DNA of 64,000 bases from contig QNQO01000223.1 in NCBI GenBank assembly GCA_003290165.1, forward strand, positions 372,001 to 436,000. The letters run 5' to 3'. Source of the stretch: Berberis thunbergii. Taxonomy: Eukaryota; Streptophyta; Magnoliopsida; Ranunculales; Berberidaceae. Positions 31,411 through 42,888 of the stretch are shown in pieces (position 1 is the first letter of the stretch; each line of letters opens with the position of its first letter). Both the position numbers and the translations under genes were made by a program. The notes beneath the pieces were generated by a model. It had not been told where the DNA came from. It saw only the letters and a list, made by a program, of their open reading frames with translations, and did not search any database.

Positions 31411-31669
31411 TGCTATCAAATGACTTTTTATTACATCTTATAAGTAAATATAATTAAGCACGTACATCAATTCTTGCATTAGTTAAGTAAAATTTAATAT
31501 GACTTTTTATTAAATTTAAAAACAGCATTTACAACCTCTGACCAGCAAATTCCAGCAATTGCTTTCAAGCAATTCATTACAGCAACAACATTTACAATTC
31601 ATTACAGCACGTGCACCAATTCAGATCATTCACAACCTCTGATCTGCAAATTCCAGCAAATGCTTTTTT

Positions 31670-31893
31670 AGCAAATTCAATAATGCGCCCTTCTTCGTCA
31701 ATTTTCATCAGACCAAATGCAATGGCACGTTGTTCATCCATTGGCAGCGCAACAACGGTGATGTCAGCATTGTTTATCTGTGAGCTTGAATAAACTTCAC
31801 ATAGTCCATACGGTATAGTTGATCTCCAGCAAGAACCAAAAACTCCATCACATTGTGCTCTTTAAAGAGCCATAAATACTGTCTTACAGCATC
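31670..31893 (-). pseudogene. ADP-glucose pyrophosphorylase small subunit fragment
   Basis: Minus-strand frames read [39 protein letters not shown], then after a small shift [16 protein letters not shown] and [18 protein letters not shown]. These are consecutive in the catalytic domain of the plastid AGPase small subunit, which makes ADP-glucose for starch. The intron normally interrupting this region is not evident between the two halves, and the frame breaks after QAHR where ETD is expected. Similarity stops after IIEFA. It lies downstream of the P5CS exons on the same strand. Confidence 0.88.
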
Positions 31894-31899
31894 AATAAT

Positions 31900-33400
31900 A
31901 ATTGGACTTAATTAATAAGAGTAAAAATAGTAGTTAGAGCATTATTAGTCAATTAGGATTATATTAATTAGCTTGTCAAAAAAGTTAAGAGTATTATAAA
32001 TAAGACAAGGGATTGTTCATTGTTCTTATGTTGATGAATGAAAGAATAGTAATTTCTTATTTGTTTTCAATTAGCTTTTATCATAGTTATTTCGATTCTT
32101 GTTCGTTTATTTTAATTATTACTTCATTTATTTCAATTTATTTGTTAGTTCTAGCACTAACACATGCTCTATAATTCTGACAATGGCAATCTTTGTACCA
32201 TTTACTAGTTGTCCACGAAGATTTAACATGATAAATCAATTAAATCGACAAAGAAATACAATTTAAAAACCTAAACACCAACCTGCTTGAACATGATGCC
32301 TATTGTTGGGCGATTAGCAGTAACCAGTCGCTCACTAAACCCTTGAAGCACACCAAACAAAAGTAGTGAATAAGCATGTGAATTCAAAAATAATACACAC
32401 AAGTATTAAACTACTAAAACAGTATGGATACAAATTAAGCATGACTTATATTTCCATAAGCCAATCACAGACAGAACATCCAGCTCAATCACACTTAGTT
32501 GATTTTTCCTGGCAGAACACAAACAAAACATGGAGCTATATGGTCTAGCTAGGAAAGAAAGTGTAATACACAGAAAAACATTGAGGTCAGACTGAAAAGT
32601 TCAAAGTTATTTTAGATTTAGATGTCGCACCCAATGAAAACAAAAAGCATAAGTTGTAATGCATGACCAAGTTTAAATATGGTATTAAAACAACAAGGCA
32701 AGATTGCGACACATTTCCTAAATATATGCACCAAATTTGTAAAGAAGAAAAGTTTGGAAGATGACAGAAGAAGAGTTGGTAAAGGGGATGAACTTGATAT
32801 CCGTAGAAATGAGAGTATAGTTCAGAAAATATAGATAGGCTGGATCTACTCTTTGACGGGTTGGATAAGAAATTCGACAACTTCCAGTCAGGCAAGAAGG
32901 AGACCAAACCCAAACAGGCCACAATACCACACCCATAGGAACATTTTAATCTAGTATACCCCTAAATAGGGCAATAAGCACCCTTATTCTGAAAAAGGGT
33001 GTGTGTGTTGCTTTTCCTAGCATTATGGAAGGAACTCAACAATACTGTTTAAAATCAAACCCAAATTGAGAATTTCAGATTTCTTCATAGAAAAACAACT
33101 GCTTGTCTTTCAGTAATAAGCAACTGTAGTTGAACTCAACTATAATAAGCAAGTGTCACAGCCGTTGAAGTTCAGTAAGATCTACGAACATGGATAGCTT
33201 CTTAAGTCATGGTTTTTATCTATCAAACTAACTTAGTTAATGGTCATATAGTCATACTCCTAAATTGCAAATGACATAATTCATAACTACATACAAGAGC
33301 AAATATATATGGAAACAATAGAATAGGGAAACGATGAGTTCTTTCATGGCAATACTTTCATATCAATCAAACTCAAGTCATGGTGTGCATTGAAGCAATA
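31900..33400. other. Spacer between captured AGPase and P5CS fragments
   Basis: AT-rich, intron-like sequence with no further recognised exon on either strand. The open frames near 32590-32936 have no known motif. Confidence 0.5.
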
Positions 33401-33405
33401 TATAC

Positions 33406-34871
33406 CTCATATGGAGCTTTCCTGGTACTAATTGCATCATTTTCATTAAATATAGGAATAACCCTTAAACGTAACAACGCATTCAATGTTTCAGAAAGCT
33501 GCTGTCTGAAATTTGGATCTCTATAATCATTATCAGTCACAAGAAGTTGAGAGGATGTCACGTCCAACTGCAGAATACGTGCTACATGTTAGTAACAGAA
33601 AGAACCTAAAGCAGATTTGATGAAACAATATATGTTTCTACTTATGAATGAAAGAAATGTAGACAACATGAATGGAAACTAATTGTTCAAAATGAATGAT
33701 GGTGCAAAATTCAAGAGAATGTTGTCTTCTCACCTGACTAAACAGAACATTATAGAGAGCCATAAGACCACTCTGTCCAACAGCTGCACACGCTTTTCCA
33801 TCAAGCTCATTTTGTGGCTTCTGAAGATCATTAAAGCTATAAAATATAAATTACAATGAGTTGTTCTCCCTCTATGTACACCAAATGACTAATGCAAACG
33901 GCTTTTCATACTTCCACAACTGACTATGAATAAATAAACGCCACTATTTTAAAACTAAAAGATGCATCAAATCTAAATGCATTCTTGTGGGGAAACATAA
34001 CTGTTCAGATTTGCAGATGAGAGAGAAAGGAAAGCCCTGCTATGGACTCCGTTTTTTAAATAAACACATACATAACAAACAAAAAAATCTGAAAATAATG
34101 AATAACATGGGGAAATAAGAAATTAGTAAAAGAGCATATAACATATACTTTTAGTATAAATTATCATCTATTTTGATACTTCACTTCAAAAAAAAAAATC
34201 CCATTCCATTTGTTTGGACGCTCTCATACTTGATTGGATACTCCAATGGAAACTCCAGGGTTACATATTAATCATCAGTTCCATGATCACAGAAATCGAG
34301 ATAACCACACGATTAGACTCTTTGTTATACAAAAATAAATCGATGTTATCCTCTTATAATTGAACACAACAGCAAACGGTGCTTGAAGGTGAATAGGTTG
34401 CATTAGGAAACGATCATTCTCTTAAGCAGTGGGAACTTACGAGCAGGGACTCCAAGCATGACAGCTAATTGGGTTTTCAGAAAATTTTCTATGCATTACA
34501 ATAGAATTTATAGCTTGACCCTTAAAGTGGAACAATACAAATTGAAAGTTGTACTCTGTGGAGAAAATAAAATACAGAGAGAGGAAAATCATAATAATGG
34601 AATAACCTGCTATTGACTAATCTCCTGTATCTAAGCCTTTGGCGACCAACACCAACAACTCCTGAAGCTACCAAAATAACCTCAAATCCTCTAGAGTTAA
34701 GATCTTTAATCTGCGGAAGATTCAATTTAGAAACGTATTACAAGTATGAGCTTCAAATGACACAAATGAAACAAGATAACATTTGAAACATCAATACCTG
34801 CTCACAAAGAGCTCCAAGTCTGCCTAATACCAACCGCCCATCAGATCGCGTAACAACGGCTGTACCAACCT
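33406..34871 (-). pseudogene. P5CS: Delta-1-pyrroline-5-carboxylate synthase (P5CS) fragment, four exons in frame
   Basis: Exons, in minus-strand order: 34871-34798 ([20 protein letters not shown]), 34710-34607 ([34 protein letters not shown]), 33836-33734 ([34 protein letters not shown]) and 33567-33406 ([20 protein letters not shown] to [14 protein letters not shown]). Each junction keeps GT..AG and phase (0, 2, 0), giving about 147 residues without a stop. They form the glutamate 5-kinase half of P5CS, the first enzyme of proline synthesis. The first residues and the whole reductase half are missing, so it cannot be a working enzyme. Retained introns show DNA-level capture. Confidence 0.93.
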
Positions 34872-35149
34872 TTATTAACAAATGCTCCAAAATTAGTAAT
34901 TAGTTTAGATATTGAAAACAAAAATAGACAAAAAATGTTAAGTGCAACAAGAGTTTGATTAAAACTTGAATAGTAACCGAATCACGAGAACACAATCATT
35001 CACTGGAAATTCATTCATTCATAGTTGTTTCCCCTGCAAAAGGACAACAACTATGAATCAATCTGTATTTTGTTTCACTGTCTCTATCAATTCATCATAG
35101 AGCTGCAGATGCCATCTAGGACCATACTTGTGCTGAAAAAGAAGCACCC

Positions 35150-35340
35150 AACAGGCTAAAGCTAAAATTTTCCAGGGTGAAATCAGAAATTCTGACTACA
35201 AAATCCAAACCCAAGGGACCAAACCATGCTACTAAGCATGGACCATCAGCAGTTTTAGATGGTGGTAAGGCAAAGAAGCAGAGACTGGATGGGAGTGTGA
35301 TGCAGCAATGTTCTGCTCTTCTAAAAATGTTAATGACCCA
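35150..35340 (+). pseudogene. Probable GTE-type bromodomain protein fragment
   Basis: Plus-strand frame reads LKLKFSRVKSEILTTKSKPK and then KKQRLDGSVMQQCSALLKML with MTQ. Plant GTE/BET proteins carry K(K/R)..MD.SV.QQCS.LLK.LM just before the bromodomain. Similarity ends where HKYGWVF should follow. It is opposite in orientation to the other captured fragments in this element. The match is short, so the assignment is tentative. Confidence 0.5.
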
Positions 35341-36230
35341 ATGTCTAAGACATCTTCACAAGTATGTAGCTTTGTAGTTGCAGATGGGAAAGCGACCATT
35401 ATAAACCCATCTAGGACACAAGTATCCATACAAAAGTAGCAAGTAACATGAAAACCTTCGAACAATGAAAACTGATTCAGAACAATGAAAACTGATTCAG
35501 AAATGATGGAGTTTTGTATAGAATGAATTGTAAAGATTACAATGGAAAGAAGGAAACATGCTACTAACCTGACAGACAGAAGTGAAGAGATGAAAAAACA
35601 CTAAAAATAGCAGCTATATACCGAAGAAAATGCTGGGAAAATCTACACATGGTGCTAAACAAAGGCACATGATTTCAAGACAAGAAAATACCAATCTCCA
35701 ACTAAAAAATATGTCCCAAGGAATCTAAGCTTCAGTCCACAAATCGTCGCAGTACTGATCAGTATCTTAGATGCATGCATTATTAGAGACTATATATCAA
35801 GCAATTAGATAACCATATCACAATGAAAAAAAATATAATGAAACTTAACACAAAAATTGATAAAGGTAAACATACCCTCATCCTGTGACACAATTCAAGC
35901 TAGAACTGTGAAGGGCAATCAACACCGAGGCCTTGTAAGATAAAACACTACAACACCACAAAACCTCCACATTGGGTGCCGTTATCATTTTCATGCATAT
36001 AGAGACAACTCGTGAGTTCTGAAGCTCTAATTGATATAGAGAGAAGTATGAGAAGGTTTCCACACAATTAGTTGTTTTTTATTTGAATTTTACTTTTGTA
36101 TGACACAATACTATTATAAAATGCCACAAATTGGTGAATTGGCTTAGTTATCAGGAAGAGACAACTCATATCTTTATTTACAAGATCAAGTAATCAGAGC
36201 ACCTTCCACTTAGAGTCACAAGAAACTTAC

Positions 36231-36296
36231 AGCAGCTGATGAGCTAAGACCTGAACTACCAAGTCCCTTAGAACCGCAAATAAACCATGTGATGCC
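36231..36296 (-). pseudogene. Galacturonokinase (GHMP kinase) exon
   Basis: The 66-bp exon lies between a TTGTAG acceptor and a GTAAG donor on the minus strand. It encodes GITWFICGSKGLGSSGLSSS followed by AA. GLDSSGLSSSAAV is the ATP-binding motif 2 of plant galacturonokinase, a GHMP-fold sugar kinase that phosphorylates galacturonic acid for nucleotide-sugar salvage. Only this exon is seen. Its boundaries are those of a spliced genomic exon. Confidence 0.75.
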
Positions 36297-36299
36297 CTA

Positions 36300-38760
36300 C
36301 AACAATACAGAGACCAATAAGGTGACTACTTCTTCTTTTCTTTTTTTAAGGAAATAAATTACTGATATGATTTTAAACGATAATAAGTTCCAAGGCTGAA
36401 CAAAAATATACAAAAAGAGATAATATAATCAATCATGTCATGAGCTTTTAGGAGTATACATGCATTACTATAAGCTTATAAGACTATAACCAAGACCAAT
36501 AGAATTTAAAGGAATTTATTAGGAAAAAAAACAGCCAAAACAACCTGAGTAGAAAAAAAAATAGTCAAAACAGCCAAAAATAGGTCCTTCCATGGACATT
36601 TTCCATTTCCTATATACACTTTTCAGCACAATTAAAGTAGAAAAAATATTATAGGAAATTGTTATATGCATGACTTGGCTTAGGTTTCAAATGTCATACA
36701 GCCATGAGAAAGCATCAATAATGTATAAAAGTATCAACCAAAGAAACGAAAATGAATATATATTTAAAGACATATCCTTACCTGAATCTCACTTCCCTTT
36801 TAAACTGTCCCGACTTAAGTAGAACCTAATACCCAAAAAAAAGTGTGTTCTAATTGTACAATAAACAATAAACACACACACACACACACACAAAATAATA
36901 ATAAAATAAAATTTAAAAAAAAATGATCAGTTTCAATTGTATAGAATTCTAAGAAATTATGCATCTTTCCAACATTATCTATAAATTGAAGAGCTTCAAG
37001 TTTGGATTGGGAGAGATAGCATTCAGAATATCCTGCAATATAAGAACCAACTAAAAAATGGGCCTCACATTGGAGTGCACCAATGCACCATCATGACCCA
37101 TACTCCATGTAACCATGCTCAATCCTTCACCCAAGCATATGCTTATTCACATAACTAAATTGAGGAACTACATCATATAAAGGGTTTTGATGACAATCTC
37201 TACAAAAGAAGAATTATAATGAAGCTCGTGGAGTAGCAATAGCAAAAGGTTTACTATTGCATAACTTTGAAAGTATCACAATGAAGGATAGACACATACA
37301 AGCTAAATTTCAAGTTTCAAATAGTTTGAACTTACAAACTAGAATGAACAGTGACCTTTTATTTAGAGAGACAACAAAATAGATGCAACTCAGTTTTGTA
37401 CGGTCACTGTTATAAGGACCAAACTTTAAATTCGAGCACGAGATGAAAATAATGGTGATTAGCACCCACCACCTCAGCTAATTTGTACATGGACAAAAAA
37501 ATGCAGTTAGGCAAAAGATAGGAAGATGGACTTATGCTAGAGCTGCAAACACACAGCTAGAGACAATGTTTCCTGATAACATCAATTACAGAAGAACAAT
37601 GTTGGCAACAGACAATGGCAAACAAATGAACTCTCTGATAATAATGCAAGGTAACTCACAGCAGAGTTAACTGCTATCCACAAAATTCCTCAAATGCAAT
37701 TTCACATTTTAAATTCACATTCAAAGTTAAAGGAAAATACACAAGTCTTCAGCTGCAGAGTAACTCAAAACATGGCAACTATAAACCATAGGGAACACTT
37801 GACAACCTTAAAAAAGGATCGAACCTTAAATTGGTTTTTGTCTTGTCATACATTTATACTGCAAATGAATTTGTTCTTTTACAATATCATGTTCCATTTC
37901 CATGAAATCATTCATATACTGATAACCTTTTTTTAATCCAATCTAGACTCCAAAATCTATGTTTCTCAAAAATGGTCCACATATCACAAGCAACTAGAGT
38001 CGCCAAAGCTGCCATTTCAGTGTTCCCATCACAAAATTTTATTACAGTCTATATTTCAACAATCACAGGAAACAAATATAAAGCCCAAATCAAGAAACCA
38101 AAAAAACCTACAGACTACGGAGTGCCTACAGTAAATAGTAGAAAATCCTAAGCAGCAAATCAATTAGAAGATTAGTTGAACAAACTAACTATATATTTTT
38201 TATCTCGTGTTGCAGAGGATAAACATTATCGAATGACAAACATGAAACCCAAAAACACAACCAACACAAGGTAATTCACCACAGTATGATCAATATTTTT
38301 CATTTATACACATATCATTTTTTGTAATGTGTTGGTGATACAATCAAATGATCAATAGGTATCTAATATCATCACAGAGTGACAGCGGTAAAATCATGCA
38401 ACTAACCTCTTCTTAGTTCACTTTCTTTCTCATTTCTTGCAATTCCCCTATAGCTCAATGTACTTCAATTACCGCTATCCCTAAATCTAACATTGAAAAA
38501 ATTAAAACTTTGGTTGCTCAGATCTTCCATAACAGACTACTGTAAAATTATTATAAACCATTAAAAGAACACAGGTAAAACAGATCATCAACTGGAAAAA
38601 AAACCCACCCCAAATAGGTGTATATACAATTATGTCAGGTGAAAATTCTGAGTTATTTCAGCCAGATAAAGCTTGGCATATAGAGTGCGTGTGGTTCAAA
38701 AGAGCTTTTGGTGAAACAATAAACAAATTGAAGAGCATAAATCATAAGCTCCAGAAAATC
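36300..38760. other. Interior spacer of CACTA element
   Basis: AT-rich with a (CA)n run near 36875-36891. No further exon was recognised, although intron-like sequence of captured genes is likely. Confidence 0.45.
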
Positions 38761-38762
38761 AC

Positions 38763-38828
38763 CTTGTTGCAACCAGGTACAAGCTCTTGAAGAAACTTCA
38801 TCCTTTCACTGATTTTTTCTCTTCTAAC
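38763..38828 (-). pseudogene. bHLH transcription factor exon (66 bp)
   Basis: The minus-strand exon encodes VRREKISERMKFLQELVPGC plus NK, bounded by CAG acceptor and GTGATT donor. In plant bHLH factors of the CIB/BEE type, this 22-residue block covering the end of the basic region, helix 1 and the loop is a separate 66-bp exon; length and content agree exactly. E and R residues of the E-box-binding motif (ER.RREK) are partly retained; the preceding exon with H-E is absent. Confidence 0.85.
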
Positions 38829-39059
38829 CTGTTATGCAGACGCAATACAAAGGAACTTAAACCAATAAGCAACTATTAATGTCATAGAAACTGAAATTCT
38901 GGATACAAATCTTACTCTTTCTGCAAGACTATGGTTGTTTGTAGCTTGGTCTCTTCTAGCACGAACATGAGTTAAGCAAGTATGACTCTTTCTGCAAGAC
39001 TATTGGTTGTTAAACCAATAAGCAACTATGGCTGGTTGTAGCTCCAGACTATGGACTTT

Positions 39060-39425
39060 TCTTAGAGCTCTCTCTTCCCTGCAAATAGATGGAACTTTAT
39101 TTTCAAATAACACCAAAAAAAAAACTCACAAGTAGAGAAAATGCAGTTATGAGACAATAATAACCTTTCTTCCTCGAGAACCGCAGAAACTTGATATTCC
39201 ATTTGTTCAATTGTCTGACACCACTTGGTTACAAACAACAGAAACTCTAATCTGAAATATAACAAACAAATATTAGCTAGAGCTCTGTAATAATTCACAA
39301 TCAATCAAAGTAGACAACATAGTTTTTAGTTTGGAAAAGAAAAAATCATCATAATACCTACCAATAAGTCTTCTGGTAGCCTCTCCAACATTGACATGTC
39401 CGAGCTCCTCCTCGCACGACATGGT
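39060..39425 (-). pseudogene. Exon-like fragments near the promoter-side end of the array
   Basis: One minus-strand open run (39164-39252) encodes RLEFLLFVTKWCQTIEQMEY, QVSAVLEEER. Another (39362-39422) starts with ATG: MSCEEELGHVNVGEATRRL. It ends near GGTAGGTATT, a possible donor. In another frame the same DNA gives MLERLPEDLL, which resembles an F-box start. Neither is firmly assignable. Upstream (39430-39900) is CT-rich, leader-like sequence. Confidence 0.3.
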
Positions 39426-39429
39426 TCCT

Positions 39430-40160
39430 AACCACTGAAATCCCCAAATCTGACCTTCAAAATCTCAACTTTCCGCATATTGAACAAAACCCCAACATCT
39501 CTAACTCATCAGTAACCACAAATCTGAAACCCCATTTATTCAAAATCAATAAACTCATCAAAACCCAAACCTTCCTAATCACTTAAACCCAAAATCTGAC
39601 TAACATCCCTTCAAACTTGAAACACATAAAAATCAGAAATTGAATAACACCCAACATTTCTAACCACAAATCCAAACACCCCCTTGCTTCAAAACCCCGG
39701 ACACTTCATCTACCAATCAAACTAAACGAATCAAACAACCAGAAAAATAAACAAACATTCTTTATTTGTTACCTGATGAACACTTGAACAAAACTTTCTC
39801 CTTACTCTTTCCTTGCGAACTCACTCATGACAATCTCTCTATCTCTATCTCCTTCTTCTTCGTGCAGCAAAAACAGAGTTCAAACTTCAAAAAGTACCCC
39901 AAACTTCAAAAATAGAGTTCAAACATTCTTCTTCTTTTTCTTCGACGAACTCTCCTTCAAGAACCGGAGAAGGGACGCAAATTTTTTTTAGGGTTTCGGG
40001 AGATCAGTGTGTGCTTTCGGGTGATCTGTGGGGAGATGGAACAAATTTTAGGATTTGAAACAAAGGGTTGAAAAGTGGGAACGCAAAATTTTTGGAACGG
40101 GAATCGCCCGCAAGAAATCGACTCCACTTCTCCACACTTCCACGTGCAACACACGTGCAT
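39430..40160. other. Leader-like, pyrimidine-rich sequence inside the right end of the CACTA element
   Basis: TCTCTATCTC and TTCTTCTTC runs at 39832-39960 resemble a plant 5' UTR on the minus strand, placed upstream of the minus-strand exon array. No promoter motif can be assigned. Confidence 0.35.
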
Positions 40161-40482
40161 TTCCATTTTATAGCAACGGTTTTAAACCGTTGGACATTAT
40201 AGCCACAGTTTTTAGCCGTGGCAATCAAAGCAACGGTTCTAACCGTGGCCAAGCCTTTTGGTGTAGTGATTATAGCCACGGTTTTAGGCCGTTGGCCATT
40301 ATAGCCATGGTTTTTTGCCGTGGCAAATAAACCAACGGTTTAGAGCTGTGGCCACCTCAGTGTAGCTAAACAAGCCTTTTGATGTAGTGGATGTGGAGTG
40401 ATACATCAATTTAACCTAAAATGTAGGGGTCCCCTTATGGATTCCCATGACATAGAATTTCATGCAGCCAAACACACCCTAA

Positions 40483-40880
40483 GTTCATTAAAGTTGAAGT
40501 CAATCTAAAGTCAAAAATTCAAAGCAAAGTCAACTGAGCAGGAATTTTAATCGTATTGATTTAAATATTTTGTGATTTTTTTCCAGATTTCTGTGATAGT
40601 AATTTCCAAACCTTGTACAAATTATTTTTTTTCCAGTTTACTTCTAAAGATATTTTTCTTCAAACATGTGGGGGGGTCGCAAATCTTTGTTCAGTTTCAA
40701 TAAGTTGAGAACGGATGTATCACATGGTGAACATAATTACGAAAGCATAAAGATCTTAGTGTCTAACACGAATCTTGAAATCCAGTTTGTGGAAACTTAA
40801 AACAAAGTATGAAGAAGAAGGAAAATAAAGATATGGTAAACTAAATATATCAAAATTTCTAATGAAACCTATGATTTGCT
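40483..40880. other. Flank shared in part with 55.56-55.70 kb
   Basis: GTTGAGAA(C/A)GGAT.T..(C)ACATGG and CATAAAGATCT recur at about 55570-55625. Read as 3' flank of the small-protein locus copies. Confidence 0.5.
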
Positions 40881-40889
40881 TTTCAGCTA

Positions 40890-41000
40890 GCTACTTGCTA
40901 ATTGCTATGCCTCAACGGTTCAAGCTTTCTTCCTCACACATGAAGTACCAACTTCATCACGCCTTTGTTCTTGATTCTAGCCATTACACCTACAACAATG
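40890..41000 (-). pseudogene. Last-exon remnant of the duplicated locus
   Basis: On the minus strand the frame reads EQRRDEVGTSCVRKKA then a stop. The corresponding part of the copy at 55718-55800 reads EQKHGEVGTSPVKKPKTETL and continues to a later stop. The shared EVGTS.V.K pattern suggests a common coding exon. Family unrecognised. Confidence 0.4.
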
Positions 41001-42060
41001 ACATCATCTGTAAGTAAATATTTTGATCTAGTTAATTTTAATCCTGCCAAATTTACAGATTAGTTCTTGGGCCTCTTCAAAGCACAAATACTGTGGAGAA
41101 GGTGTTTGGTGTTCCTTTTATTCTGTAAAGAATATTTTACTTAGTTGACTCTTTTTTTTTCTTTCTTCTTTCTTTTTAAATTGTACTTAGTTGACTCAGT
41201 GTTTTAAAAATCATTAATTTGGTTTTATAGGTCTAAGTAGAAGTGAATGTTGTCTTCTGCCTCAAGTCGGTGAGAGGATAGAAAAACACTCCTGACAATG
41301 AGACGTTTTCTTTACATCCTTTTTCAGTTTTTCTAGGCTTTCATATCTTTCTATTAGATAGACCAACACACCCTCCAAGTGCTTCTCCTTTTGCTTTCAC
41401 TTACTGAACTACTGGCTGGCTCTCAATGTAGTCACAACTCTTTACATCGTCGCCTATGTTAAGTCAGTTATCTAATTCACAATATCGTCCTTGTAAAAAT
41501 TAGACATGGAGGAAATTTTGCTCCTTAGGTCATTGTTCAATAGCAATTATGGTGCACATACTAAATTTGCCGACCGACCCAAGGAAATCGGTAGGTATTT
41601 TCATTTGATTTTGCCAAACCAAAAACTAGTGGTTGACATTTTTCCGAGTCACACTATGACCTAAGAAAACATGTACTGTATGCTACCACATAGAGTATAC
41701 TATCTGGATTCTTCCTCTAGCATGCAAAGTACATGAAAAGAAAAACCAGGTAAACTCCACAATCAATTTACCTCCTTTCCCCGCATTGCTCAATAAACCT
41801 GAAAATTGACCTCCTATGCGCAAACTCCACTATACTAGCTTCTGCAGCAATAATCAACGGAGAGCGTACAAATGAGATTGAGAGGGGTTTTGTCAAATTC
41901 AACTATAATTATACATCTAACATAGTTATAAATGAAGAAATAACAACCTTCAACAATTATGTTTTGTGAGTAAAAAAAAAAAAAAACTTATGTTGAGTCC
42001 ATTAAACATCATTCGAGTTTCGCTTGGAAGTTGTCTAAAATCAGACGGCTCTGGCAACGG
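41001..42060. other. No recognised gene
   Basis: AT-rich sequence, possibly intron of the duplicated small-protein locus. Nothing else recognised. Confidence 0.5.
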
Positions 42061-42061
42061 T

Positions 42062-42430
42062 TCAGGGACTTTGCAGTCCGCCGTCTGGCAAAACATCATC
42101 ATTATCTCTGCCTATGCAAAAACCACCCCAAAAACATAAACTGAAAATATAGTAAAATAATTTTAAACGTTTGTAACGGATCAATCGACAGTACTTTTTC
42201 AGGAGGTCTAAGGATGAAACTGCTCCACTATAGAAAACTGTTAGATGCACCGAACTTGGTAGAGGCACAGTCACTGCCCTGCAAGGTACACAAAATTTCA
42301 AAAGATCAGAAACCATACAATTGTTGTAAAAACTAAGCAAAAATGGGTCACTACCAATTTGTAACTATTATGATTACCTGCGAGCCGGTTGGACAGGGAG
42401 TTTTTCGATGATGCCTAAGGGCTGGTGTTG
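42062..42430 (-). pseudogene. Small-protein family, third copy (interrupted by LTR element)
   Basis: The minus-strand exon at about 42385-42425 has PPTPALRHHRK and ends CGCAG before GTAATC. The next exon follows TACCTTGCAG and starts AVTVPLPSSVHLTVF. A final piece at 42062-42110 reads GRDNDDVLPDGGLQSPEPLP. Exon order and the GTAATC/CTTGCAG splice sites match the locus at 27.2-27.99 kb. Its 5' part resumes at 50412 beyond the inserted LTR element. Confidence 0.45.
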
Positions 42431-42463
42431 GAGGCACAATAAAGTCAAGCAAAGGACTTATAG

Positions 42464-42787
42464 TATTAGAATATGTGGGGCTTGCAATCAACATAGTCAA
42501 GCCCAAGTCTAAGATTGATTCACCTCTACAAGAAAGAAATTAAGTCGGAATATGTACAAGAAGGAAAGTTAGAATATGTAAAAGAATGACAGTCATAATA
42601 AAAAATTTAGAATAGGAAAGTCAGAATAGTTAAAGAAAGAAAGTCAGAATAGGAAAGTTAGAATATATCTCTATTTCATATAGCAAGTTTTAAGTTTCAG
42701 GTTTCCATAAGGTTAGGTAGAAGTTCGCTTATATAAGCTTATATTCGATCAAAGAATAACAACAATTCTCAAAATATTTTATTAACA
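42464..42787 (+). repeat. 5' LTR of the non-autonomous element
   Basis: Contains repeated AGGAAAGT(C/T)AGAATA motifs, a CTTATATAAGCTTATATTC stretch (TATA-like) and ends ATTAACA just before TGGTATCAGAG. Confidence 0.85.
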
Positions 42788-42798
42788 TGGTATCAGAG
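42788..42798 (+). other. Primer-binding site
   Basis: TGGTATCAGAG directly after the LTR, initiator-Met tRNA type. Confidence 0.9.
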
Positions 42799-42888
42799 TG
42801 GCGATCTTGAGATCTCGCTGCAAGTAAGACTTCGGGCACTCAAGCTCTTCCCCGCCTCTAATGACTACGCACTTTTATAGTAGACACG

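Larger units (their letters stand above)
31025..40389. mobile_element. CACTA-type transposon with multiple captured genes
   Basis: Begins CACTACACCAAAAA and ends CTTTTGATGTAGTG, with GAT at 31022-31024 and 40390-40392. Joining the flanks restores the MITE sequence AAATGGTGGATGTGGAGTGA seen uninterrupted (inverted) near 27138-27160, so the ends are confirmed by an unoccupied site. Subterminal motifs AACGGTT.TAA.CCGT / AGCCACGG fill 31040-31395 and 40165-40370. A second terminus-like GGTGTAGTG occurs at 40260-40268, a duplication of the end. The 8.7-kb interior holds minus-strand exons of P5CS, AGPase, galacturonokinase and a bHLH gene, a probable plus-strand GTE fragment, and no transposase. 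Confidence 0.93.
30781..40479. mobile_element. Tourist-like MITE (PIF/Harbinger) split by a CACTA element
   Basis: Left end GAGTGTGTTTGGTTGCATGA (30781) and right end TCATGCAGCCAAACACACCC (to 40479) are inverted repeats, flanked by TAA at 30778-30780 and 40480-40482. Without the CACTA insert the MITE would be about 330 bp, a long fold-back in which 30905-30955 is inverted against 30965-31020. A half copy lies at 27053-27225. Confidence 0.85.

Noticed and set aside
32587..32936. 111-codon minus-strand frame in the 31-kb CACTA element
   Set aside because: No recognised domain and no splice-site context matching the captured exons; probably intron sequence.
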